Shown here: piece after piece, positions 1 through 7,913 of the stretch
How the letters are laid out: every line of letters starts with the position of its first letter
Position numbering within the stretch: the stretch's first letter is position 1
Assembly: GCF_000720475.1 (NCBI RefSeq)
Contig: NZ_JOAP01000033.1
Coordinates: 1-64,000, forward strand
Reading direction: 5' to 3'
DNA: 64,000 nucleotides
From: Streptomyces aureocirculatus
GTDB lineage: Bacteria; Actinomycetota; Actinomycetes; Streptomycetales; Streptomycetaceae
The notes under the pieces: generated by a model
Databases searched by the model: none
Seen by the model: the letters and a program-made list of their open reading frames with translations, nothing else
What the model was told of the DNA's origin: nothing
Translations under genes and position numbers: made by a program

Positions 1-2176
1 ACCCCCCGAGCCCCACCACCGTCACAAGGAGCCCAAGCACCGCCCCCACCCCCACAGCAAGCCCCGCCTCCACACCCACCACCACCCGAATCTGCCCAGG
101 GGAGGCCCCCACAAGCCGCAACGAACGCAGCTCGGGCCCCCGCACCCCCGCCGACATCAACTGCGTGCTGACCAGCGAGATCGCCGTGTACGCGAGACAG
201 ATGCCGAGCAGCATGAGCAACCCGAGCCGCGTCTGCCCCCGCACCCCGGGGTACTCGGCGGCCAACCACTCCCCGGCGGACCGCACCTCACCCCCGGTGG
301 CAACCCGCAGCGCCGCCACGACAGCCGCACGGTCGGCCCCCGGCCGCAGGGTCACGTCCATGCGGTCGAACGGGGCGACAGGAACGTTGCGGGACGTCAC
401 GTACGCCCCGTTGTCACCGGTACCGCGTGCGAGCACCGCCACGATCCGCAACCGCGCCGGACGCCCGTCCCCGAGCCGTACGTCCACCCACTCGCCGACC
501 CGGCGCCGCTCCCACTCCTCGTTGACGACGATGGAACGGTCGTCGAGCCGGCGCACGTCCCCGGCGACGACGGGCAGCCGCGTCACCGCCGCGAACGCCC
601 GCGGGTCGCTCACCGCGCGGGCCTCGGAGCGCACGAGCGCGGTGCCACCGTCCTCGCGTACGTACACGGCGGTGGCCGCGGAGGCGGCGACCACGGCCCC
701 CGGGACGCCCCCGGCGACCGGCTTCAACCTGTCACCGGTGACGACGAGATCCGCGGCGGTACGAGCCCGCGCCTCCACGGCCTCGGCCCGCCCGACCGTC
801 GCGGCGGAGCCGAGCAGACACCCCGCGAGAGCCACGGTGACGAGCACGGGAGCAGCCACCGCACTCGTACGCCGCACGGCCCCGGCCATGTTGGCCCGTG
901 CCAACCGGACAAGGGTCCTCGCACGTCGCCCCCTGCTTCCGCGAGCACAACCCACGCGGGCGGCACCCTGGGGACCACGAGCAGCACTCTGGAGACCACG
1001 AGCAGCACCCTGGAGGCCACGAGCGGCACCCTGAAGGCCAACGGCGACCCGGTCCACGTACCGCACCGCCAAAGGCACGAGCGCCGCCACCGCAGTGGCG
1101 AGCACCATCCCCTCCACCACATAGAACTTCCGCTTCATCAGCTCAGCGGGCGCAGCCCAGAGCGTCCACAGCAACCACCCGCCCCCGCCCACAAGCAACC
1201 CCGCCCCCACCACCCGCCGGGCAGGCGGCATGACCCCCACATCGAGCGAAGCGTCCCGCAGGGCCGCCACGGGACTGACCCGCCCCGCCCGGCGCGCCGC
1301 GCTCCAGGACCCGGCGAGCGCCACGGCGAGGCCGGTCCAGAAGGCGAGCTGGTACGGCCACCACGCCCAGGTGGAGCCCGAGAACCCCTCGGCGACCGTG
1401 AACCACGCAGGCGCGACGCCCACGTCCACCAGCACCCCGGCAAGCACGGGCGCGGCCCACGCCCCACCCGCACACCCGACCGCGGAGGCCACCGCGCCCA
1501 CCACGAGCGCCTCGCCGAGCACCCACCGCCGCACCTGCCCCCGACTCGCCCCGGCCGCCCGGAGCAGCCCGAACTCGCGCCGCCGCAGGGCCACCACGAA
1601 CGCGAACGTGGACGCGGTCACGAACGCGGACACGAACGCGGCGACCCCGCCCGCCGTGCCGAGGAAGGAGTTCACGGCCACCAGGGCTTCCGCGTCCCGC
1701 TCGGTGGCGGGGTCGACAAGGCGCCGGTCGGCACCGGTGAGGACACGCGCCCCGGTCCCGGACGCGGCGACGACGGCGCGGACGGAGGCCACGGGCGCGT
1801 CCACGCCCACCGCGTCCACGCCCACCGCGTCGACCCCTGCCGTCTCCCCGCCGACCACGCCCGATGCCCTACCGTCTGTGCGGGTATGCCCCAGGAGTCG
1901 AAGCTCGCGCAGCAATTCTTTGTCCACAGGGTGTGGATGAGCGAGCCGCTTCGTCACCCGACGGACCTCGGGCCCCCGCTGCACCGCCACCGTCAGCGTG
2001 TCCTGCCCCGCGACCACCACCGGTGACCCGGCGAACCGCACCGGCGCGCGCACCGGCGGGTCCAGGCTCGCCGCGAGCCCCACCCCCATGGCGGCCACCA
2101 GGGCCACCCCGAGGGCGATGGCGACGAAGGCACCCAGAAATCCGGCCCACCGGGCCCGTAGCGACGCAAGAACCAT
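1..2176 (-). CDS. FtsX-family ABC transporter permease (3' end outside window)
   Basis: Read on the minus strand, an open frame begins with ATG at 2176 and runs without a stop to the window edge (about 725 codons). The start is followed at once by one long hydrophobic segment (residues about 9-33), as in MacB/FtsX permeases. A periplasmic stretch follows, then an FtsX block whose cytoplasmic turn reads LRRREFGLLRAAGASRGQV. Near the edge a second copy reads ELRSLRLVGASPGQI. Two such blocks are the usual plan of the ~800-residue double-FtsX permeases that work with a LolD-like ATPase in lipid, lipoprotein or peptide export. The ATPase should lie beyond the left edge. Oddities are short in-frame repeats: GVDAV units (about 1790-1835) and a 7-residue GLQGAAR unit repeated about four times (about 966-1040). 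Substrate unknown. Confidence 0.85.
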   Translation of the reverse strand, partial: MVLASLRARWAGFLGAFVAIALGVALVAAMGVGLAASLDPPVRAPVRFAGSPVVVAGQDTLTVAVQRGPEVRRVTKRLAHPHPVDKELLRELRLLGHTRTDGRASGVVGGETAGVDAVGVDAVGVDAPVASVRAVVAASGTGARVLTGADRRLVDPATERDAEALVAVNSFLGTAGGVAAFVSAFVTASTFAFVVALRRREFGLLRAAGASRGQVRRWVLGEALVVGAVASAVGCAGGAWAAPVLAGVLVDVGVAPAWFTVAEGFSGSTWAWWPYQLAFWTGLAVALAGSWSAARRAGRVSPVAALRDASLDVGVMPPARRVVGAGLLVGGGGWLLWTLWAAPAELMKRKFYVVEGMVLATAVAALVPLAVRYVDRVAVGLQGAARGLQGAARGLQSAARGPQGAARVGCARGSRGRRARTLVRLARANMAGAVRRTSAVAAPVLVTVALAGCLLGSAATVGRAEAVEARARTAADLVVTGDRLKPVAGGVPGAVVAASAATAVYVREDGGTALVRSEARAVSDPRAFAAVTRLPVVAGDVRRLDDRSIVVNEEWERRRVGEWVDVRLGDGRPARLRIVAVLARGTGDNGAYVTSRNVPVAPFDRMDVTLRPGADRAAVVAALRVATGGEVRSAGEWLAAEYPGVRGQTRLGLLMLLGICLAYTAISLVSTQLMSAGVRGPELRSLRLVGASPGQIRVVVGVEAGLAVGVGAVLGLLVTVVGLGG

Positions 2177-2260
2177 GCCCCGAGCCAACCGTGCCCGGCC
2201 CCGGCGCTCACGACCACTGGCGGGCCGGTCGAGGGTATGGCCAGGCCTACCCTTAGGGGT

Positions 2261-3433
2261 ATGGAATCGGTGATCGACAGGGCGTTCGCGGCGGCGTTGT
2301 ACGGGCCGGACGCGGGCGCCGGGCGCGCGGGCGGGGCCACACACGGGCTCGACACCGGCGCGTCCCTGCTCGCCGCCGCCCCCACCGCGGACGCCGAACT
2401 GGCCGCGCGGGGCGAGGAGTTGCTCCGTCGCGCCTGGGAGCGCGGCTGGCAGCCCGCCGACGTCCTGCGCCTGGTGCGCCGCGACCTGGACGAGCCCCAC
2501 GTACGCCTGGCCGCCTCCCTGATCCGCGCCGAGACCCGGGCGTACGCCCCCGACCGGCTGCCAGCCCGCTGGCCCGCCCAGCTCGCCGCCCTCGACGCGC
2601 ACGCGCCCTGGCGGGCCCCCGACCGGTTCGCCCACGCCACCGCCGTACTCGCCCTCTACCGCCTGCTGCTCCAACTGCCCCCGACAGAGCCCGTCGGCCC
2701 GGCGCCCGGCACCCCCGTACACCTGCCGCCACCGCACCCGGGCGACGAACCGCGCGCCCTCACCCGCATCCGCGCCCTGCTCGCCAAGGCCGAGGCGACC
2801 GGCTATCCGCAGGAGGCGGAGGCGCTGACCGCCAAGGCGCAGGAGCTGATGGCGCGGTACAGCGTCGACGAGGCCGTGCTCGCCGCCCGTACGCAGGCCG
2901 CCGGTGTGCCCGGCGCCTGCCGCATCGGCGTCGACGCCCCGTACGAGACGGCCAAGGCGATCCTCCTGGACGCCGTCGCCGACGCGAACCGCTGCCGAGC
3001 GGTCTGGAACGAGGCGTACTCCTTCTCCACCGTCGTCGGCTTCGACCCCGACCTCGAAGCGGTGGACCTCCTCTACACCTCCCTCCTCGTGCAGGGCACC
3101 GCGGCGATGACCAAGGCGGAGGCCGGTCAGCGTGCGGGCGGGCGCAAGCGCACCAAGGCGTTCCGGCAGGCCTTCCTGATGGCGTACGCGCAGCGGATGG
3201 GCGCCCGCCTGGAGGCCGCCGCGGCCCCCGTCACCCACTCCGGCACCGACGGCGGCGCGCTGCTCCCGGTGCTCGCCGCCCGCGACGTCGCCGTCACCGA
3301 CCGGACGGAGCGGATGTTCCCCGAGACGTCCACGACCCGGGTGCGCGGGGTGCGGGACGGCGAGGGCTGGGCGCAGGGTGCGGCGGCCGCGGACCGGGCG
3401 CACATGGCGCACCACGCGCGCGTGGAGGGCTGA
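2261..3433 (+). CDS. DUF2786 domain protein
   Basis: 390 residues from ATG 2261 (AGGGG just upstream); an in-frame ATG at 2237 is the alternative start. The recognisable part is a DUF2786 block near residues 175-215 (RIRALLAKAEATGYPQEAEA then TAKAQELMARYSVDEAVL), a helical segment of unknown function found in actinobacteria and phages. A C-terminal half with conserved Tyr/Arg positions follows. The N-terminal third is rich in Ala, Arg and Pro. No catalytic motif or membrane segment is visible. Its stop TGA shares one base with the ATG of the following MerR gene, so the two are probably co-transcribed and translationally coupled. It is divergent from the FtsX permease with 84 bp between starts. 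Confidence 0.8.
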   Translation: MESVIDRAFAAALYGPDAGAGRAGGATHGLDTGASLLAAAPTADAELAARGEELLRRAWERGWQPADVLRLVRRDLDEPHVRLAASLIRAETRAYAPDRLPARWPAQLAALDAHAPWRAPDRFAHATAVLALYRLLLQLPPTEPVGPAPGTPVHLPPPHPGDEPRALTRIRALLAKAEATGYPQEAEALTAKAQELMARYSVDEAVLAARTQAAGVPGACRIGVDAPYETAKAILLDAVADANRCRAVWNEAYSFSTVVGFDPDLEAVDLLYTSLLVQGTAAMTKAEAGQRAGGRKRTKAFRQAFLMAYAQRMGARLEAAAAPVTHSGTDGGALLPVLAARDVAVTDRTERMFPETSTTRVRGVRDGEGWAQGAAAADRAHMAHHARVEG

Positions 3434-3831
3434 TGCGCATAGGGGAGCTCTCGGAGCGCACCGGCGCCTCCCGCAGGCTGCTGCGCTACTACGAGGAGCA
3501 GGGCCTGATCGTCGCCGACAGGGCCGCCAACGGCTACCGGGACTACGACGAGTTCTCCGTGGACAGGGTCCTGCAGATCCGCGGCCTTCTGGACGCGGGC
3601 CTGCCGACCCGGATCATCAAACAGATACTCCCGTGCCTCAACAGGCCCCGCACCATCCACTTCCCCGACGCCACCCCGGAGATGCTGGCCACCCTGGAGC
3701 AGGAGCTGGCCCGCATGACGCACCGCGCCGAGTGCCTGCTGCGCAACAGGGACGCCATCGCGGAGTACTTGGACGAGGTACGGGTTACCCGGGACGTGGG
3801 AGGTCGGGGAGGCCAGGGTGGCCAGGGCTGA
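3433..3831 (+). CDS. MerR-family transcriptional regulator
   Basis: 132 residues. The N-terminal winged helix-turn-helix is typical of MerR (MRIGELSERTGASRRLLRYY then EEQGLI), followed by a dimerisation coiled coil (about residues 75-115). The effector region is very short. It has one cysteine and lacks the CxxCxC cluster of SoxR and the metal-binding cysteines of MerR/ZntR, so the ligand is unknown. ATG at 3433 overlaps the DUF2786 stop by one base. The C-terminus ends in a low-complexity GGRGGQGGQG tail. It could control the DUF2786 gene with which it is coupled or the downstream FUSC gene, but no inverted repeat was found to decide this. Confidence 0.88.
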   Translation: MRIGELSERTGASRRLLRYYEEQGLIVADRAANGYRDYDEFSVDRVLQIRGLLDAGLPTRIIKQILPCLNRPRTIHFPDATPEMLATLEQELARMTHRAECLLRNRDAIAEYLDEVRVTRDVGGRGGQGGQG

Positions 3832-3890
3832 CGGACCGATCCGTCACACACTTTGCCCCATATGTGAAATATCCCCCGTAGTATCACTAA

Positions 3891-6035
3891 ATGACCTGGT
3901 GGCGAGCCCTGAAGAAGACGGGGCGTTCGGGTCTGGCCGTGGAGCGGCGGCGGCTCGAACCCCTGGTGGCGCTGCGCGGCGCGGCGGGCCTGGCGATCGT
4001 GATCGGTCTGAGCCTGACGCTGTTCGGCCCGGCGGTCGCGGCGAGCTCGGCGTTCGGCGCGTTCCAGGCGGCCATCGCCACCTTCCAGCGCAGTTGGCGT
4101 CCGCGCCCCGAACTGGCCCTGGCCTCCGGCACCAGTTTGGCCCTCTCCACCTTCCTCGGTTACCTCACCGGCAGCCACCTCCTCCTCTTCCTGGCCCTCC
4201 TGGCCCTGTGGACCTTCCTGGCGGGCCTGAGCTGGGCGGCGGGGCCGACGATCGGCCTGATCGCCACCTCCAACGTGGCGATCATGCTGGTCACGATCAC
4301 CCTGCCGACGTCCGTGGCCGCGGCGGCCGGGCACGCCGCGATGATGGTCGTGGGCGGCGCGCTCCAGGCGGCCCTGGTGATCGTGTTCCCGGTACGCCGT
4401 TGGGGCGCCCACCGCGACGCCCTCGCCGACGCCCTGGCCGCGGAGGCGGACTACGCCCGCAGGCTCCGCCACGACCCCGTGGCGCCCTTCGACCCGGTCC
4501 CGCTGATGACGGCCCGCGCCGCCGCCCACATCACGCCGCGCCAGGCCCGCACCCGCCCAGCCGAACTCCACGGCGCCCGCGGCGTCGCCGAGCGCATCCG
4601 CCCGGTCCTCGCCTCCCTGGCCGACCCGGCCCTCGGCGTCCCCGCGGACGGCCCCGAACGCGACCGGGTCCGCGAACTCCTCGCCGCGACGGGCACCATC
4701 CTGGACGCGGCGGCCCGCGCCATCCGCCACGGCGACCCGGTGGACCTCTCCCCGTCGGCGATCGCCACCTTCCGCACCCCGGACACGGGCGCCGTCCTCT
4801 CGGGCCCGCCCCAGCGAGCGGCCCGCCGCCTGGCCACGCTGCTACGGGACGTGGTGGAAGTGGCGGGAGGAACGTCGGCGGACGAGACCCCCGCCCCGGC
4901 CGCGGGCAAGCAGCCGACGAAGGCCAACCTGGTCAGGCCCGGGCTCACGGCCCTGGTCCCGGCCGCCCTGCGGGCCATGCGCCAGGAGCTGAAGCGGCGG
5001 CACACGGCGGTGACCCGCCACGCCCTGCGCGTGACCACGGTGGCGGTCGCGGGCTACATCCTCGGTACGTACCTGCCCCTGGGCCACCCCTACTGGGCCC
5101 CCATGGCGTCGGTCATGGTCATGCGCCCCGACTTCTCCCAGACCTACACCCGCGCGGTGGGCCGCTTCGCCGGCACCTTGGTGGGCGTGACCCTGGCCAC
5201 GGCCCTGGTCCAGTTGACGCACCCGGACACCCACCTCTCCGCCGCGCTCGCGGTGGCCTCCGCGGGCCTGATGTACCTCCTGATGCGTACGGGCCAGATC
5301 GCCGCCCAGGCCTGCGTGGCCGCGTACGTGGTGTTCCTCCTCGGCATGGGCGGCGAGCAGTGGACGCAGACGGTCCCCGAACGCGTCGTCCTGACCCTCA
5401 TCGGCGGCCTCCTCGCCATGGCGGCGTACGCCTCGTACCCCGCGTGGGAGACGCCGCGCCTGCGTACCCGCCTCGCGGACTGGCTGACGGCGGAGGGCAG
5501 GTACGCGGCGGCCGTCGCCGACCACTACGCGGACCCGGCGGGCACATCCTGCCCCGACGTCCGCGAGACCCTCCTCGCCGCGCGCGACGCCCGGGCCGCC
5601 TGGCAGGAGGCCCTGGCCAAGGCCGAGCACGAACCCGTACGCCACCGCGGTCTCTCGCGGGCGGCGGCAGCGGAGGCGGAGGAAGCCCTGGCCCAGTTCG
5701 GCCGGGTCGCCATGCTCCTGGAGGCCCACCTCCCGGACCGCGGCACGCCCCCCGTGCCCGCCGCAGCCGACCTCGCCACCGCTCTGCGTACGGCCACCGA
5801 GCAGGGCGCGAAGGCCGTACGGGAGCGCCGCGTCCCGCGCTGGGACCGGGTCCACGACGTCCTCACCGCCTGGGCGCCGGAGGACACCCCCGCCCGGATC
5901 GTCCGCCGAGGCGCCACCCTCCTCCGCAAGGCCCTGACCGACCTCTCCGAGGCCCTGGACACAACACCACCCCCCATGCTGGTGGACGGCGCCACCACAC
6001 CCCGACGCCAGGGCGACACCCCTCCGCGCACATAG
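3891..6035 (+). CDS. FUSC-family inner membrane protein
   Basis: 714 residues. Two hydrophobic blocks, each with several membrane segments (about residues 28-160 and 375-530), are separated and followed by helical cytoplasmic domains. This is the plan of FUSC / YccS-like aromatic-acid efflux proteins. The second block contains the family segment YWAPMASVMVMRPDFSQTYT. The substrate cannot be read from sequence. ATG 3891 lies six bases after TAGTAT (3879-3884), a good -10 box, and no Shine-Dalgarno is visible, so the transcript may be leaderless. The upstream gene ends at 3831. Confidence 0.85.
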   Translation: MTWWRALKKTGRSGLAVERRRLEPLVALRGAAGLAIVIGLSLTLFGPAVAASSAFGAFQAAIATFQRSWRPRPELALASGTSLALSTFLGYLTGSHLLLFLALLALWTFLAGLSWAAGPTIGLIATSNVAIMLVTITLPTSVAAAAGHAAMMVVGGALQAALVIVFPVRRWGAHRDALADALAAEADYARRLRHDPVAPFDPVPLMTARAAAHITPRQARTRPAELHGARGVAERIRPVLASLADPALGVPADGPERDRVRELLAATGTILDAAARAIRHGDPVDLSPSAIATFRTPDTGAVLSGPPQRAARRLATLLRDVVEVAGGTSADETPAPAAGKQPTKANLVRPGLTALVPAALRAMRQELKRRHTAVTRHALRVTTVAVAGYILGTYLPLGHPYWAPMASVMVMRPDFSQTYTRAVGRFAGTLVGVTLATALVQLTHPDTHLSAALAVASAGLMYLLMRTGQIAAQACVAAYVVFLLGMGGEQWTQTVPERVVLTLIGGLLAMAAYASYPAWETPRLRTRLADWLTAEGRYAAAVADHYADPAGTSCPDVRETLLAARDARAAWQEALAKAEHEPVRHRGLSRAAAAEAEEALAQFGRVAMLLEAHLPDRGTPPVPAAADLATALRTATEQGAKAVRERRVPRWDRVHDVLTAWAPEDTPARIVRRGATLLRKALTDLSEALDTTPPPMLVDGATTPRRQGDTPPRT

Positions 6036-6116
6036 CGGCCACCCAGTGGCTGGGGCTGCGCCCACAGGGAGGGCGGTGGACGGCGCCCCCTCCCTCGTCG
6101 ACGAGAAAACCGCCCC

Positions 6117-6147
6117 TTGACCTCAAGTCCGCTTGAGGTCCCAGAGT
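6117..6147 (+). promoter_or_regulatory. SoxR-type promoter with 19-bp spacer
   Basis: TTGACC (-35, 6117-6122) and CAGAGT (-10, 6142-6147) are separated by 19 bp. This over-long spacing is the hallmark of promoters untwisted by MerR-family activators. Between them lies a perfect 9-bp inverted repeat, GACCTCAAG (6119-6127) and CTTGAGGTC (6132-6140), around TCCG. This matches the CCTCAAG-N4-CTTGAGG form known for Streptomyces SoxR boxes. Transcription would start near 6154-6155, at the ATG of the next gene. Confidence 0.85.
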
Positions 6148-6154
6148 GATCTGC

Positions 6155-6547
6155 ATGAACACCGAAACCGCAGACATCAAAGCCATCGAACAGGTCGTGG
6201 CCACCGTCGAGCGCACCCAACGCGCCAAGGATGCGGAGGGTTTCCTCGCGCTGTTCCATCCCGATGCCCTCTGGACGACCGGCCATGGCAAGGTCCTCAT
6301 CGGCTTCGACGCGATCGCCGAGTTCACCCGCACCGTGCTGCCCACGGCGAGCTGGGACGGTGAGGTCACCTACGAGGCAGTACACACGCAGTTCCTGCGG
6401 CCCGACGTGGCAGCCGTCAAGGTCCGCCAGGTCTACCACTCGCCAGAGGGCGATACGGAAGGCGCTCCGCTCTACGTCATGACCAAACAGGATGACGGGA
6501 GATGGCTGTTGCACGCATGCCAGAACACTGAAGTGCGGGCCGGTTAG
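6155..6547 (+). CDS. SgcJ/EcaC-like NTF2-fold protein, SoxR regulon candidate
   Basis: 130 residues from ATG 6155. The sequence has the SnoaL/DUF4440 NTF2-like pattern: an N-terminal helix (IEQVVATVERTQRAKDAEGF), the LFHPDALWTTG strand, the GFDAIAEF helix and a C-terminal DGRWLLHACQNT strand pair. Annotators usually call this type SgcJ/EcaC family oxidoreductase, but the name gives no firm activity. The start is fixed by the promoter: a -10 box ending at 6147 places the transcript start on or next to ATG 6155, so the GTG at 6146 is unlikely and the mRNA is probably leaderless. A redox-cycling antibiotic or its quinone products would be the expected inducer and possible ligand. Confidence 0.8.
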   Translation: MNTETADIKAIEQVVATVERTQRAKDAEGFLALFHPDALWTTGHGKVLIGFDAIAEFTRTVLPTASWDGEVTYEAVHTQFLRPDVAAVKVRQVYHSPEGDTEGAPLYVMTKQDDGRWLLHACQNTEVRAG

Positions 6548-6885
6548 GGCTCGCCCGGCCGACGACAGCCCCGCCGGGACCTCAGGACCGCAAGAGGCAC
6601 CGAGCCGCAGACGCTGTCGCGACCGGAGGGGTCGTGGCGGTATGACCGAGCGCAGCGTGCCAAGCAACACACTTACGGTGCGATGAAGCCAGGCAGTGTC
6701 CACTACGCGAGCACGGCCATACCGCCACGACCCCGCCACCCCCACAACCGGAAGGGCGAAAACGACCGTCGGCGCAGGAGACGGGCAGTATCAAGACGTC
6801 AACGGCCGTTGACCACGAGCGCAACGGGCTCACCCCCGGTGATGGCGACCCAACTGCCTCCCAGGCTGCTGAATCGCGCGCCGAG
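6548..6885. other. Intergenic gap holding a 17-bp inverted repeat
   Basis: No convincing gene lies between the NTF2-like gene and the S14 stop. The gap contains a perfect 17-bp inverted repeat, GGGGTCGTGGCGGTATG at 6628-6644 and its complement at 6718-6734, separated by 73 bases. The match continues imperfectly inward. It may be the relic of a small inserted element or a cruciform/termination structure between converging genes. Confidence 0.5.
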
Positions 6886-7191
6886 CTACCAGGAGGATTT
6901 GCGCACGCCGGGCAGAAAACCGGCGTGAGCCTGCTCCCGCAGCCGCACCCGGGAGAGCCCGAACGCCCCCACGTACCCGCGGGGACGCCCGTCCACGCTG
7001 TCACGGTTGCGCACCCGAGTGGCACTCGCGTCCCGAGGCTGCCGGGCCAACTCCGCCCGGGCGGCACGCCGTTCGGCGTCAGGCGTGGAAGGCCGCCGGA
7101 TGACCTCCTTCAGGAGGGCCCGCCGCGCCGCGTACCGCGCGACGACAACCCGCCGCTGCTCATTCTTGGCGATCTTGCTCTTCTTCGCCAT
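6886..7191 (-). CDS. rpsN: 30S ribosomal protein S14, zinc-independent paralog
   Basis: 101 residues from ATG 7191, with the S14 signature near the C-terminus ([20 protein letters not shown]). It is the long type and lacks the two CxxC zinc pairs of the short S14, so it belongs to the C-minus set that replaces zinc ribosomal proteins when zinc is scarce. Its ATG overlaps the L28 stop by one base (TGATG), so rpmB-rpsN is a coupled pair. Read toward lower coordinates, it is divergent from the L33 operon across a candidate Zur site. Ribosomal, cytoplasmic. Confidence 0.95.
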   Translation of the reverse strand: MAKKSKIAKNEQRRVVVARYAARRALLKEVIRRPSTPDAERRAARAELARQPRDASATRVRNRDSVDGRPRGYVGAFGLSRVRLREQAHAGFLPGVRKSSW

Positions 7192-7427
7192 CAGACCTTC
7201 ACCCCACGGGCACGGATCCTGGCCACGGCGGCCTCGATCCCGATGGTGTCGACGGTCTTGATGCCCTTGGCGCTCAGCCGCAGCCGGACATGGCGCCCCT
7301 CGCTGGGCAGCCAGTACCGCTTGCGCTGGACGTTGACGTCGAAGCGGCGCGGGGTGCGCCGGTGCGAGTGGGAGATCTGATTGCCGAACCCCGGCACGGC
7401 GCCGGTGAGCTGACAGTGGGCGGACAT
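7191..7427 (-). CDS. rpmB: 50S ribosomal protein L28, zinc-independent paralog
   Basis: 78 residues ([20 protein letters not shown], then [20 protein letters not shown]), a complete L28. Only one cysteine is present, so the zinc-binding CxxC pairs of the C-plus form are missing. ATG 7427 is preceded by GAGAGGTG at proper spacing. It is first in a two-gene unit with S14. In S. coelicolor the corresponding paralogs are repressed by Zur in zinc-replete cells. The inverted repeat at 7466-7486 lies upstream of both this gene and L33. Confidence 0.95.
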   Translation of the reverse strand: MSAHCQLTGAVPGFGNQISHSHRRTPRRFDVNVQRKRYWLPSEGRHVRLRLSAKGIKTVDTIGIEAAVARIRARGVKV

Positions 7428-7465
7428 GGTGACGCACCTCTCGATCGGATTCGCTCCCGCTTATT

Positions 7466-7486
7466 TGAAAACGGGATTCATTTTCA
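7466..7486. promoter_or_regulatory. Candidate Zur operator between L28 and L33
   Basis: The AT-rich palindromic stretch has arms TGAAAA (7466-7471) and TTTTCA (7481-7486), with an inner half-site TTCA at 7477-7480. It resembles the known Streptomyces Zur box TGAAAATGATTTTCA but has a wider centre. It abuts TACACT (7487-7492), a -10 box six bases before the L33 ATG, and would block that promoter and the divergent one. Confidence 0.75.
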
Positions 7487-7498
7487 TACACTACCTCC

Positions 7499-7663
7499 AT
7501 GGCCCGCAACGAACTCCGCCCGATCATCAAGCTCCGGTCCACAGCCGGAACCGGCTACACGTACGTGACCCGCAAGAACCGCCGGAACAACCCGGACCGC
7601 CTGACCCTGCGCAAGTACGACCCGGTGGCAGGCCGGCACGTCGACTTCCGAGAGGAGCGCTGA
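7499..7663 (+). CDS. rpmG: 50S ribosomal protein L33, zinc-independent paralog
   Basis: 54 residues beginning [20 protein letters not shown] and ending VDFREER, a full-length L33 with no cysteine. ATG 7499 has no Shine-Dalgarno but sits six bases after TACACT, so translation is probably leaderless. It is first of four genes running L33-L31-COG0523-S18. The next start is two bases after its stop. The paralog would replace the zinc-binding L33 in zinc-starved ribosomes. Confidence 0.95.
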   Translation: MARNELRPIIKLRSTAGTGYTYVTRKNRRNNPDRLTLRKYDPVAGRHVDFREER

Positions 7664-7664
7664 C

Positions 7665-7913
7665 ATGCGACCCGACATCCACCCGCCGTACGGCCCGGTC
7701 GTCTTCCGCGACAAGGCCGCGGACTTCGCCTTCTTGACCCGCTCGACCGCGACGAGCGAGAAGACGGTCGTCTGGGAGGACGGCAACACCTACCCCGTCA
7801 TCGACGTCGAGGTCTCCTCCGCGAGCCACCCCTTCTACACGGGCCAGCAGCGCGTACTGGACACCGCGGGCCGCGTCGAGCGCTTCGAGCGGCGTTACGG
7901 CGGCGGCCGCTGA
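7665..7913 (+). CDS. rpmE2: 50S ribosomal protein L31 type B
   Basis: 82 residues with the type-B features [40 protein letters not shown] and [15 protein letters not shown]. It has no zinc-binding cysteines. It starts two bases after the L33 stop, and its own stop overlaps the ATG of the COG0523 gene (TGATG). Type-B L31 displaces zinc L31 under zinc limitation, which also frees ribosome-bound zinc. Confidence 0.95.
   Translation: MRPDIHPPYGPVVFRDKAADFAFLTRSTATSEKTVVWEDGNTYPVIDVEVSSASHPFYTGQQRVLDTAGRVERFERRYGGGR

Noticed and set aside
3433..3831. MerR gene as SoxR acting on the 6117 promoter
   Set aside because: It has a single cysteine and no CxxCxC iron-sulphur cluster, so SoxR must be encoded elsewhere.
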